A DNA stretch of 64,000 nt from Flavobacterium sp. (GTDB lineage: Bacteria; Bacteroidota; Bacteroidia; Flavobacteriales; Flavobacteriaceae). Shown one piece after another: positions 24,197-32,891 of this stretch; the first letter of the stretch is position 1; the number at the start of each line of letters is the position of its first letter. The notes beneath the pieces were generated by a model that saw only the letters and a program-made list of their open reading frames with translations, did not search any database and was not told the origin of the DNA. The translations under genes and the position numbers were made by a program. The stretch covers positions 37,951 to 101,950 of the forward strand of contig JAEUTY010000016.1 in the NCBI GenBank assembly GCA_016787805.1, in the 5' to 3' direction.

Positions 24197-25210
24197 ATGT
24201 TAAATAATAAATCAATTCTGATTACTGGAGGAACTGGCTCTTTGGGGAAGGAACTTACCAAAACAATTTTAAGTAAATGGCCCAACGTACAGCGATTGGT
24301 AATTTATTCTCGAGATGAACAAAAACAATACCAAATGGCGCAAGAGTTTCCGGAGTCGAAATATCCTGCAATCCGCTATTTTATTGGAGATGTTCGCGAT
24401 TTAGAGCGTTTAAAAAGAGCATTCAACGGAATTGATTATGTGATTCACGCTGCGGCAATGAAACACGTTCATATTGCCGAATACAACCCAGATGAATGTG
24501 TAAAAACCAATATTGGTGGCGCTGAAAATGTCATTAAAGCGTGTTTGTCGAGCAATGTAACTAAAGTGGTTGCGCTATCAACTGACAAAGCGTGCGCACC
24601 AATCAATTTGTACGGTGCAACTAAACTTACTTCAGACAAATTATTTATCGCCGCTAATAACATCAAAGGAAAACAAGATATCAAGTTTTCTGTCGTTCGT
24701 TACGGAAACGTAATGGGTTCGAATGGCTCTGTGATACCGTTTTTTATGAATAAAAGGGAAGAAGGCGTTTTGCCAATTACTGATCCAACGATGACACGAT
24801 TTAATATTTCGTTGCAAGGCGGTGTAGATATGGTTTTGCATGCTTTGGATACGGCTTGGGGCGGCGAATTGTACGTGCCTAAAATTCCATCATATAAGAT
24901 TTTAGATGTAGCCCAAGCTATTGCTCCAAGTTGCGAACATCAAGTTATAGGAATCCGTCCGGGCGAAAAAATTCACGAAGAAATGATTACTGCTTCTGAC
25001 TCGTTTACCACTTACGATTTAGGGAAATATTATGTGATTCTTCCGCAAGTAACCAATTGGAATTTAGAAGAATACAAAAAAGCATTCAATGCAACATTGG
25101 TTCCACAAGGTTTTAGTTATACTTCGGGTGAAAATACTGAATGGGAAACAGTAGATTCGTTACGTTCATTAATAAAAGAACATTTATATCCTGATTTTCA
25201 AGCCAAATAA
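24197..25210 (+). CDS. pseB: UDP-N-acetylglucosamine 4,6-dehydratase (inverting)
   Basis: 337 residues from the ATG at 24197. First step of pseudaminic acid synthesis: dehydration and C5 epimerisation of UDP-GlcNAc in the cytosol. A short-chain dehydrogenase of the FlaA1 type: NAD-binding GGTGSLGKE near the N-terminus, the DVRD segment, and STDKACAPINLYGATK, which carries the catalytic D-K pair and Y-x3-K. The C-terminal RPGEKIHEEMI is typical. It opens an operon that continues through pseC (two-base gap), an aldo/keto reductase and on to pseI. Divergent from the t6A operon. Confidence 0.95.
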   Translation: MLNNKSILITGGTGSLGKELTKTILSKWPNVQRLVIYSRDEQKQYQMAQEFPESKYPAIRYFIGDVRDLERLKRAFNGIDYVIHAAAMKHVHIAEYNPDECVKTNIGGAENVIKACLSSNVTKVVALSTDKACAPINLYGATKLTSDKLFIAANNIKGKQDIKFSVVRYGNVMGSNGSVIPFFMNKREEGVLPITDPTMTRFNISLQGGVDMVLHALDTAWGGELYVPKIPSYKILDVAQAIAPSCEHQVIGIRPGEKIHEEMITASDSFTTYDLGKYYVILPQVTNWNLEEYKKAFNATLVPQGFSYTSGENTEWETVDSLRSLIKEHLYPDFQAK

Positions 25211-25212
25211 CG

Positions 25213-26403
25213 ATGATACCTTACGGAAAACAAAATATTACTGAAGCCGATATTCAAGCAGTGGCTCAAGCTTTAAAAGGCGATTTTTTAACGCAAGGTC
25301 CAACGATTTTGGAATTTGAAAAAGCGTTTGCGAACTACATTGGTTGTCAATACGCTGTTGCAGTCTCTAATGGAACGGCAGCTTTGCACTTATCAGCTTT
25401 GGCTTTAAATGTTAAGGAGGGCGACAAAGTGATTACCACTCCAATTACTTTTGCAGCTTCGGCCAATTGTATTCGATACTGCGGCGGAGAAGTGGTTTTT
25501 GTCGATATTGAACCTGATTCGTATTTGCTTGATATTGAAAAAGTTGAACAGCTATTGAAAGCGTCTCCCAAAGGAACTTACAAAGGCATTGTTCCAGTTG
25601 ATTTTGCTGGACGAGCAGTCAATTTAGAAGCTTTCCGAAAATTAGCCAACGAATACGATTTGTGGATTTTAGAAGATGCATGCCATTCGCCAGGCGGCTT
25701 TTTTGTTGATTCAAATGGAAATCAACAAAACTGCGGAAACGGGAATTACGCCGACTTAGCTATTTTTTCTTTTCATCCAGTAAAACACATTGCAACTGGC
25801 GAAGGCGGAATGATTACGACCAACGACGAAAAGTTATACAAAAAATTGCTCGAGCTCCGCACGCACGGAATCACACGCGATACATCGATTTTTAAAAATT
25901 CAGTTGAATTTGCTGTCGGTCAACCTGTTGAAGACGAAACTAATTATCCAGGTTGGTACATGGAAATGCAACATTTGGGCTATAATTATCGATTTACTGA
26001 TTTTCAAGCGGCATTAGGAATCAGCCAACTTTCAAGAGCTGATATCGGAATCAATCGTCGAAGAGCGATTGCTCAAAAATATGCTGACGCTTTTGCTAAT
26101 CAAAGTTTTATCAAAGGGCAATCGGGTTTTGTACAAGGTCATGCTTACCATTTGTATGTGATTGAGGTGGAAAATAGAGTAGGTTTGTACAACTATTTGC
26201 GTGAACAAAAAATATTTGCTCAAATTCACTACATTCCTTGTCATTTGATGCCGTATTATCGTGAGTTAGGTTGGGAAGAAGGTGATAATCCTAAAGCTGA
26301 AAACTATTATAAACATTGCATTAGTTTGCCAATGTATCCAACATTAACTGATGAAGAACAAGATTTTGTGATTCAAAGTATTTTAAATTTCTACACTTCT
26401 TAA
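25213..26403 (+). CDS. pseC: UDP-4-amino-4,6-dideoxy-N-acetyl-L-altrosamine transaminase
   Basis: 396 residues. PLP-dependent DegT/DnrJ/EryC1 aminotransferase that adds the C4 amino group to the PseB product. Signatures are MIPYGKQNITEADI at the N-terminus, AVSNGTAALHLSALAL, EDACHSPGG, and FSFHPVKHIATGEGGM containing the PLP lysine. It starts three bases after pseB. The length is normal for PseC. Confidence 0.95.
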   Translation: MIPYGKQNITEADIQAVAQALKGDFLTQGPTILEFEKAFANYIGCQYAVAVSNGTAALHLSALALNVKEGDKVITTPITFAASANCIRYCGGEVVFVDIEPDSYLLDIEKVEQLLKASPKGTYKGIVPVDFAGRAVNLEAFRKLANEYDLWILEDACHSPGGFFVDSNGNQQNCGNGNYADLAIFSFHPVKHIATGEGGMITTNDEKLYKKLLELRTHGITRDTSIFKNSVEFAVGQPVEDETNYPGWYMEMQHLGYNYRFTDFQAALGISQLSRADIGINRRRAIAQKYADAFANQSFIKGQSGFVQGHAYHLYVIEVENRVGLYNYLREQKIFAQIHYIPCHLMPYYRELGWEEGDNPKAENYYKHCISLPMYPTLTDEEQDFVIQSILNFYTS

Positions 26404-26406
26404 ATT

Positions 26407-27255
26407 TTGAAAATTACGTTAGGAACAGTTCAATTCGGAATCAATTATGGAATTTCAAATCAACACGGAGTTCCATCAGATACTGAATTAAAAACGATTT
26501 TCAACGTTGCAAAACAATTAGGAATCAGGAATTTAGATACTGCCAAAGCCTACGGAAATGCAGAAGAACGAATAGGCGAATTTTCAAATAATCAGTTCAA
26601 TATCATTTCTAAATTTCCGAAAGTAGACTCAGAAGTTGCTTTGTATTTGGCTTTGACCGAAACGTTGACGTTGCTCAAAACCGATTCAATCTACGGTTAT
26701 TTGGCGCATAATGCCGATGTTTTGATTGAAAATCCGTCGCTTTGGAATGTTTTAGTTGATGCAAAAAATAAGGGGAAAATCAGTAAAATAGGTTTTTCAC
26801 TCTATCAACCCGAACAACTTGAAAAGCTATTAGATTTAAATTGTATTCCCGATTTGGTTCAATTGCCGTACAGTATTTTAGATCGAAAATTTGAAATACA
26901 ATTGGCCTTTTTAAAGGAATTAGGAACTGAAATTCATGTACGTTCGGTTTTCTTGCAAGGATTGTATTTTATGAATCCGAATCATTTACCAGAAAAATTA
27001 CAACCATTACAGTCTAGTTTAACAGAATTACATCAATTGTGTGACGAACACAACGTTTCAGTTGGCGAAGTTGCCCTGAATTACGTAATCGCTAATGCAA
27101 ACATCGATCAGTTGGTCATCGGAATTGAAACCGCCGAACAACTGCAACAAAATATAAACACGATTTCAAATTGGAAACCAAACGACAAATTGTTTTCCCA
27201 AATTGAAGCTATTCAAATCAAAGATAAATCCTTACTAAATCCGGTTAATTGGTGA
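26407..27255 (+). CDS. aldo/keto reductase in the nonulosonic acid operon
   Basis: 282 residues, starting with TTG at 26407 four bases after pseC. It is a TIM-barrel oxidoreductase with the full catalytic tetrad D44, Y49, K69 and H101 (NLDTAKAYG, SKF, AHN). Aldo/keto reductases are not part of the standard pseudaminic pathway. Such enzymes next to SpsF-type cytidylyltransferases occur in Bacteroidota and Firmicutes glycan clusters. Here it may oxidise a hydroxyl to the ketone needed by the class III aminotransferase encoded next, or reduce a keto sugar; both are inference. The following gene overlaps it by four bases (GTGA). Confidence 0.88.
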   Translation: MKITLGTVQFGINYGISNQHGVPSDTELKTIFNVAKQLGIRNLDTAKAYGNAEERIGEFSNNQFNIISKFPKVDSEVALYLALTETLTLLKTDSIYGYLAHNADVLIENPSLWNVLVDAKNKGKISKIGFSLYQPEQLEKLLDLNCIPDLVQLPYSILDRKFEIQLAFLKELGTEIHVRSVFLQGLYFMNPNHLPEKLQPLQSSLTELHQLCDEHNVSVGEVALNYVIANANIDQLVIGIETAEQLQQNINTISNWKPNDKLFSQIEAIQIKDKSLLNPVNW

Positions 27256-29339
27256 AAATAATTGGTGTTACGCAAGCTCGAATTGGTTCTTCTCGTTTGC
27301 CACGAAAAGTACTATTAACAATAAATGATAAATCGCTCTTGGAATATCATTTACAACGCGCTATGCAATCCCAAAAAGTCAACAAATGGATTGTGGCTAC
27401 AACCGATGAAAGTGATTCGGATTTGATAGTTGCTATCGCTAATCAACTTCTGATTCAAAGTTATAAAGGCAGTTTGAACGATGTTTTGGATCGTTTTTAC
27501 CAAAGTGTGAAAAATGAAAATCCGGATTATGTAGTGCGTGTAACCTCCGATTGTCCGTTATTGGATGCAAAATTAATTGATGAGGTAGTGCAATTTTGTA
27601 TCGAAAATCAATTGGATTATTATTCCAATGTGTTGCAAGAAGTGTATCCTGATGGTTTGGATGTGGAAGTTTTTAGTTTTAAAGCACTTGAAAATGCTTG
27701 GCAAAACGCAACTGCAGTAGCCGACAGAGAGCATGTAACACCTTACATTAGAAGAAATTCGAAGGTAATTGTTCCTCAAAATACTATCGATAAGAAATAT
27801 TCAAATTTGCGAATTACGGTGGATGAACCTTCCGATTTTGACGTAATTCAACAATTAATCGTAAATTTAGGTGCGAATCAACCATGGAAAACCTATGCTG
27901 ATTATCTTTTAGAACATCCAGAAATAAAAAATAATAATAACATTCTCAGAAACGAAGGTTATATGAAAAGTAAATTCAACGAAATTGCGTTACGAACAAT
28001 TACCAATTTCAAAGCATCAGACGAATATAGAAATGCAATTCACAACTTAATTCCTGGTGGTTGCCACACGTATTCCAAAGGCGACGACCAATTTCCAATT
28101 CTTTCGCCAGCTGCGATTGCCAAAGGAAAAGGTTCACATGTTTGGGATGTAGATGGCAATGAATACCTCGATTGTTCAATGGGTTTGACGAGTGTGAGTT
28201 TAGGTCATGCTTATGAACCTGTTTTGAATGCTATCCGAAAAGAATTAGAAAATGGTGTCAACTTTCAACGTCCCGCAGCACTTGAAAAAGAAATGGCGGA
28301 AACGTTTTTGAAATTGGTGCCAGGCCACGATATGATTAAGTTTTCTAAAAATGGTTCGATAGTTACAACAGCTGCTGTAAAATTAGCGCGAGCTAAAACT
28401 GGAAGAAAATTAGTGGCTTTTCCAGGCGATCATCCTTTTTACAGTTACGATGATTGGTTCATCGGAAGTACACCTTGCAACAAAGGAATTCCGGAAGAAA
28501 TCTCAAATTTATCGGTTACTTTTAAAGGTTGTGATATAGAATCGTTACGCGCTTTATTTGAAAAATACCCGAATCAAATTGCTTGTGTCATTACCGAACC
28601 AGAGAAAAATAGTTGTGGAAATGGTTGTACTTGCTCGTTGAGTAATGCCGATTTTTTAAAGCAAGCTATCGAATTGTGTCATCAAAATGGTGCTTTGTTT
28701 ATCGCCGATGAAATGGTAACAGGATTTAAAACGGAGTTTCCCGGAACGATTACCAAATACGGAATTGAACCTGACATGGCGACTTGGGGAAAAGGTATCG
28801 CCAACGGATTTTCGTTCTGCGCATTAACTGGAAAAAAAGAAGTAATGGAGTTGGGTGGAATCAACCGTGAAGGTGAAGAAAAAGTCTTTTTAATTTCAAC
28901 AACACATGGCGGTGAAACGCACGGTTTAGCTGCTGCAATTGCCACAATCAAAGAATACCAAGAAAAAAATGTCATTGCTCACAATCATTATATAGGAAAA
29001 AAATTAATCGAGTTGTGCCAGCAATTGGTCAACGAAAATGATTTAGCAGAATACATTACAGTAGTTCCTTCAGAATGGATGCCTGTTTTTATGTTTAAAG
29101 ATGCTTCCAAAGCCATTTGTCAAGGTTACAGAACTTTGTTTTTGCAGGAAATGATTAAACGCGGCGTTTTATTCCAAGGCGCTTTTGTACCTTGTTTTTC
29201 ACATACAGAAGATGATGTGTATTACTTTGCTAAAGCTTTTAGTGAATCACTTCAAATTTACAAAAAGGCGTTAGAAGAAGGATTTTCCAATTATTTGGTA
29301 GGAAGTCCAGCCAAAGCGGTTTTTAGAAAAATATTGTAA
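27252..29339 (+). CDS. fusion of SpsF-type cytidylyltransferase and class III aminotransferase
   Basis: 695 residues from the GTG at 27252, which overlaps the previous stop codon. The N-terminal 235 residues are a nucleotidyltransferase of the SpsF/NeuA-like family (GVTQARIGSSRLPRKVLL, VVRVTSDCPLLD, DGLDVEVFSFKALE, REHVTPYIRR) that would activate the nonulosonic acid with CMP. From about residue 255 a class III aminotransferase of the glutamate-1-semialdehyde aminomutase group follows (IPGGCHTYSKGDDQFP, FSKNGSIVTTAAVKLARAKTG, IADEMVTGFK with D486, WGKGIANGFS with the PLP lysine K514). Joining both activities in one chain implies that the amino group is placed on the same sugar that is CMP-activated. 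The substrate is not known. Confidence 0.88.
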   Translation: MKIIGVTQARIGSSRLPRKVLLTINDKSLLEYHLQRAMQSQKVNKWIVATTDESDSDLIVAIANQLLIQSYKGSLNDVLDRFYQSVKNENPDYVVRVTSDCPLLDAKLIDEVVQFCIENQLDYYSNVLQEVYPDGLDVEVFSFKALENAWQNATAVADREHVTPYIRRNSKVIVPQNTIDKKYSNLRITVDEPSDFDVIQQLIVNLGANQPWKTYADYLLEHPEIKNNNNILRNEGYMKSKFNEIALRTITNFKASDEYRNAIHNLIPGGCHTYSKGDDQFPILSPAAIAKGKGSHVWDVDGNEYLDCSMGLTSVSLGHAYEPVLNAIRKELENGVNFQRPAALEKEMAETFLKLVPGHDMIKFSKNGSIVTTAAVKLARAKTGRKLVAFPGDHPFYSYDDWFIGSTPCNKGIPEEISNLSVTFKGCDIESLRALFEKYPNQIACVITEPEKNSCGNGCTCSLSNADFLKQAIELCHQNGALFIADEMVTGFKTEFPGTITKYGIEPDMATWGKGIANGFSFCALTGKKEVMELGGINREGEEKVFLISTTHGGETHGLAAAIATIKEYQEKNVIAHNHYIGKKLIELCQQLVNENDLAEYITVVPSEWMPVFMFKDASKAICQGYRTLFLQEMIKRGVLFQGAFVPCFSHTEDDVYYFAKAFSESLQIYKKALEEGFSNYLVGSPAKAVFRKIL

Positions 29340-29340
29340 G

Positions 29341-30363
29341 ATGCGTAAGTACCAATGTTTATCAACGTCTGTTTTTGAATCGAATGGTTTTCATATCGAA
29401 TCGCTTCGTGACGAAGATAAGTATGCTATTATGGAAATCCGTAATCAGCAATTGTATCATTTGCGTCAAAATCAACCCTTAACAAAGGAAAATCAAGAAC
29501 GCTATTTTGCTACAGTAGTCAACGATTTGTTTCAGCAAGAACGCCCGAATCAACTGCTTTTTTCTTTTTTTGAGAACAACGAATTCATCGGTTATGGTGG
29601 TTTGGTTCACATCAATTGGATGGATCAAAATGCCGAAATATCGTTTGTAATGAAAACGGAATTAGAAACTGATTTTTTTGGCAAATATTGGTCGAATTAT
29701 TTGAATTTGATAGAAAAAGTCGCGTTTGACGAACTCAATTTTCATAAAATATATACGTATGCTTACGATTTGCGCCCGCATTTGTACCCTGTTTTGGAGT
29801 CGTGCGGATTTAAAAAAGAAGCTGTTCTCCAAGAACATTGTTTTTTTGACGGTCAATTTTATGATGTGTTGTATCACGCCAAATGGAATCGCAAAATTTC
29901 CTTTCGAAAAGCCAATGAAAACGATATGATGCTTTATTTTGATTGGACAAACGATGCTTCCGTAAGAGAAAACTCATACCAAACAGCACCAATTTCATTA
30001 GAAAATCACCAGAATTGGTTTGCGTCTAAACTAAAAGATTCTAATTGTTTGATGTTCGTTTTTGAAAATCACATTGGAGCACCAATTGGCCAAGTCCGAA
30101 TTCAAAAACAAGACGACAAAACGGCTGTAATCGGAATTTCGAACGATGCAAATCACCGCGGAAAAGGCTATGCTAGTCGAATGATTGCGATGGCTTCGGA
30201 TGAATTTTTACAGCAAAATCCTGATGTTCAAATTAGTGCTTACATCAAACTCGAAAATGAAACTTCCAAAAAAGCCTTTGAAAAAGCAGGTTACGAGTTG
30301 GACGTTGTATTAGAATACGATGGTATTCCGAGTTATCATTATATCAAAAAGTTATGCAAATAG
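29341..30363 (+). CDS. double GNAT N-acetyltransferase
   Basis: 340 residues with two acetyltransferase domains. Domain 1 (about 15-185) contains the LRDEDKYAIMEIRNQQLYHLRQ lead and DELNFHKIYTYAYDLRPHLYPVLESCGFKKE. Domain 2 (about 188-340) contains ISFRKANENDMMLYFDWTND, the acetyl-CoA loop NHRGKGYASRMI and NETSKKAFEKAGYE, and resembles PseH and the C-terminal GNAT seen in PseG fusions. One domain should do the PseH reaction, acetylating the C4 amine. The other may acylate a second amine, in line with the extra aminotransferase upstream. It starts one base after the fusion gene and overlaps pseI by ten bases. Confidence 0.85.
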   Translation: MRKYQCLSTSVFESNGFHIESLRDEDKYAIMEIRNQQLYHLRQNQPLTKENQERYFATVVNDLFQQERPNQLLFSFFENNEFIGYGGLVHINWMDQNAEISFVMKTELETDFFGKYWSNYLNLIEKVAFDELNFHKIYTYAYDLRPHLYPVLESCGFKKEAVLQEHCFFDGQFYDVLYHAKWNRKISFRKANENDMMLYFDWTNDASVRENSYQTAPISLENHQNWFASKLKDSNCLMFVFENHIGAPIGQVRIQKQDDKTAVIGISNDANHRGKGYASRMIAMASDEFLQQNPDVQISAYIKLENETSKKAFEKAGYELDVVLEYDGIPSYHYIKKLCK

Positions 30364-31394
30364 GAGATTTTACTATCGATAAAAATAGTTCAGTATTCAT
30401 TATTGCCGAACTCTCAGCCAACCACAACCGAAGCCTGGAAAATGCCTTGGCAACGATTAAAGCAGCCAAACGTGCTGGAGCTGATTGCATCAAATTACAA
30501 ACGTACACGGCTGATACAATTACGTTAGATTCGGATAAAGAGGATTTTGTTATCAAAGGTACCATTTGGGATGGAAAAAAACTACATTCATTATACCAAG
30601 AAGCCTACACTCCTTGGGAATGGCACGAAGAAATTTACCGTGTTGCCAAAGAAGAAGGCCTGATTTGTTTTTCCTCTCCATTTGATAAAACTGCTGTCGA
30701 TTTGTTGGAAGATTTGCATTCACCAGCCTATAAAATCGCTTCCTTTGAAATTACCGATATTCCACTGATTGAGTATGTAGCTTCCAAAGGTAAACCTGTG
30801 ATTATTTCCACTGGAATTGCGCGCGAAGAAGACATCGAATTGGCTTTGGACGCTTGTCATCGCATGGGAAATTTTGATGTTGCGTTGTTGAAATGTACGT
30901 CAAGTTATCCTGCACCAATAGAAGAAGCCAATATGTGTATGGTGCGCGATTTGGCTGAACGATACAATGTAATTTCTGGCCTTTCTGATCACACTATGGG
31001 AAGCACAGTTCCAGTTGTGGCAACGGTTTTTGGAGCAAAAATCATCGAAAAACATTTTATAATTGATCGCGCTATTGGTGGTCCGGATGCTTCTTTTTCC
31101 ATGAATGAAGAAGAATTCACAGCCATGGTAAAAGCCGTTCGTGAAGCCGAAAAAGCCGTCGGAGTTATTGATTATAATTTGACCGAAAAACAAGCGAAAG
31201 GAAGAGATTTCAGTCGCTCATTATACATTGCTGAAGATATTCAAAAAGGCGAAGTATTTACCGAAACGAATTTGCGTTCGGTGCGACCAGGATTTGGTTT
31301 GCATCCAAGATATTACCATCAATTGTTGGGTAAAAAAGCCACCAACGATTTTGAAAAAGGAACACCAATGCAATTGGATTTTGCTGAAAATTAA
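30354..31394 (+). CDS. pseI: pseudaminic acid synthase
   Basis: 346 residues. NeuB-family enzyme that condenses the 6-deoxy-diacetamido hexose with phosphoenolpyruvate to give pseudaminic acid or a close relative. Signatures are FIIAELSANHNRSLENALATI, ADCIKLQTYTADT, AYKIASFEITDIPLIEYVASKGKPVIISTG, LKCTSSYPAPIEEANM, GLSDHTMG, EKHFIIDRAIGGPDASFSM, and a C-terminal SAF antifreeze-like domain from about 290 (SLYIAEDIQKGE). The start ATG lies inside the end of the GNAT gene. The SSYPAP and GGPDASFS wording is of the PseI type rather than NeuB or LegI. Confidence 0.93.
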   Translation: MQIGDFTIDKNSSVFIIAELSANHNRSLENALATIKAAKRAGADCIKLQTYTADTITLDSDKEDFVIKGTIWDGKKLHSLYQEAYTPWEWHEEIYRVAKEEGLICFSSPFDKTAVDLLEDLHSPAYKIASFEITDIPLIEYVASKGKPVIISTGIAREEDIELALDACHRMGNFDVALLKCTSSYPAPIEEANMCMVRDLAERYNVISGLSDHTMGSTVPVVATVFGAKIIEKHFIIDRAIGGPDASFSMNEEEFTAMVKAVREAEKAVGVIDYNLTEKQAKGRDFSRSLYIAEDIQKGEVFTETNLRSVRPGFGLHPRYYHQLLGKKATNDFEKGTPMQLDFAEN

Positions 31395-31400
31395 TTGATT

Positions 31401-32891
31401 ATGTCACAATTGGAAACCATTACCAATCAAACCATTTTAGTTCAAACCACCTACCAACCAACACCGCATTTGGAAACGGAATTGGAAATTATGGAGCGTT
31501 TGTTGCAACAAGGCAATACCATTTATTGGATCATTTGTCAAGGTGATTTTCAAGTATGTTTTCACAATCCGAAGCACAAAGAAATGGATTGTAAAGTGTG
31601 TTATTCAAGAGTAAATAAAGGTTTTAATGTCTTAAAAAAACAAGTTATAGCACATCAAAATCTACATATTTTAAAATACAATTCGTTTTTAAAATTAGAA
31701 GAATTCAAGAAAGACTTTCCTCCAACTACAGTGTTTTCAGAATTAAAAGATTTGAAGAAACATCATTATAAAAAATACGATTCCGGTATGGCAACTGCTT
31801 CCTCGTTGGTTTCTTACACGCGAAATCACGAACCGGACTTGCTGAAACACGAAGAATTTATATACCGAGGATTGCTTACAGGAGCATATTTATACGAAAC
31901 TTTTCATTTGATTTTGAATGAAATAAAACCAAGTTTAGTGATTTTATTCAATGGTAGATTCATCGAAAATCGTCCATTGCTTCGCGTTTGCCAAGAGCGA
32001 AATGTAAATTATGCCACACACGAACGCGGCGGAAAAATCAATAATTTCTTGTTCCGAATCAATTCAATTCCGCATTCCATTGAAACGATTAGCGCCGAAA
32101 TGGAATCACTTTGGAAAAATGCTCAAAATGATAAAGAAGCAATTGGAAAAACATTCTACACTAACCGAATCAAAAGGGTAGAAGATGCTTGGTATTCGTT
32201 TACCAAAGAACAACAAGAAGGTCGATTACCAGAAAGTTTCCAATCGAATGAAGGAAAAAAAGTAGTGACCATTTTTAATTCTTCTTTGGATGAATACGAA
32301 GGTTTGGAAGGTTTTGGTCCGTATTTTTATCCAAATGATAATGAAGGCATTCGTCAAATATGTGAAAGTTTAGAAGCGTTTCCGAACATCAAATTGTATT
32401 TGCGCGTGCATCCTAATTTGAAAGGTTTGGATAATAAACAAAATGACTATTTAAAGAATGTTATTGCTAAATCGAAAGCTGTCGAAATCATTGCAGCCGA
32501 AGACAGTGTTGACACTTATGCACTAATCAATCAAAGTGATATTATTGTGGTTTTTGGTTCTACCGTTGGAGCTGAAGCCGCTTTTGCTGGTAAAAACGTG
32601 GTTCTTTTAGGACGAGCGGCTTACGAAAATTTGGATTGTGTGATTATACCGAAAAGCCATGACGAATTAATGAAAATTTTGACAGAAGATAATTACCAAT
32701 TTCCAAAAATAAATCCAGAAGCGCCTTTGAAATATGGTTATTGGAACGAAAGTTTTGGTATTGATTACAAGTATTACGAGCCAATTCATTTGGCTAAAGG
32801 AACCTTTCATGGCAAATTAATCAAAGCCAATCCGATTGTCAGTGAATGGCGTAGAATTGTGCAGAAACTAAACGGAACCTACAAGAAATAG
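31401..32891 (+). CDS. putative glycosyltransferase of the capsule-synthesis/GT-B type
   Basis: 496 residues from the ATG at 31401. No strict family motif is obvious. The layout of two Rossmann-like halves, with RGGKINN, ITRFNSS-like VVTIFNSSLDEYEGLEGFGPYF, LRVHPNLKGL, and a C-terminal IVVFGSTVGAEAAFAGKNVVLLG, is that of capsule-synthesis and Kdo/sialic-type transferases. It follows pseI with six bases between, so it is a good candidate for the enzyme that transfers the CMP-nonulosonic acid. It is not PseG: the usual N-terminal RADAS loop is missing. Convergent with the next gene with no spacer. Confidence 0.65.
   Translation: MSQLETITNQTILVQTTYQPTPHLETELEIMERLLQQGNTIYWIICQGDFQVCFHNPKHKEMDCKVCYSRVNKGFNVLKKQVIAHQNLHILKYNSFLKLEEFKKDFPPTTVFSELKDLKKHHYKKYDSGMATASSLVSYTRNHEPDLLKHEEFIYRGLLTGAYLYETFHLILNEIKPSLVILFNGRFIENRPLLRVCQERNVNYATHERGGKINNFLFRINSIPHSIETISAEMESLWKNAQNDKEAIGKTFYTNRIKRVEDAWYSFTKEQQEGRLPESFQSNEGKKVVTIFNSSLDEYEGLEGFGPYFYPNDNEGIRQICESLEAFPNIKLYLRVHPNLKGLDNKQNDYLKNVIAKSKAVEIIAAEDSVDTYALINQSDIIVVFGSTVGAEAAFAGKNVVLLGRAAYENLDCVIIPKSHDELMKILTEDNYQFPKINPEAPLKYGYWNESFGIDYKYYEPIHLAKGTFHGKLIKANPIVSEWRRIVQKLNGTYKK

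Noticed and set aside
31401-32891. PseG (UDP-sugar hydrolase) for the 496-residue protein
   Set aside because: It is longer than PseG and lacks its N-terminal substrate loop; a capsule-type glycosyltransferase fold fits better.
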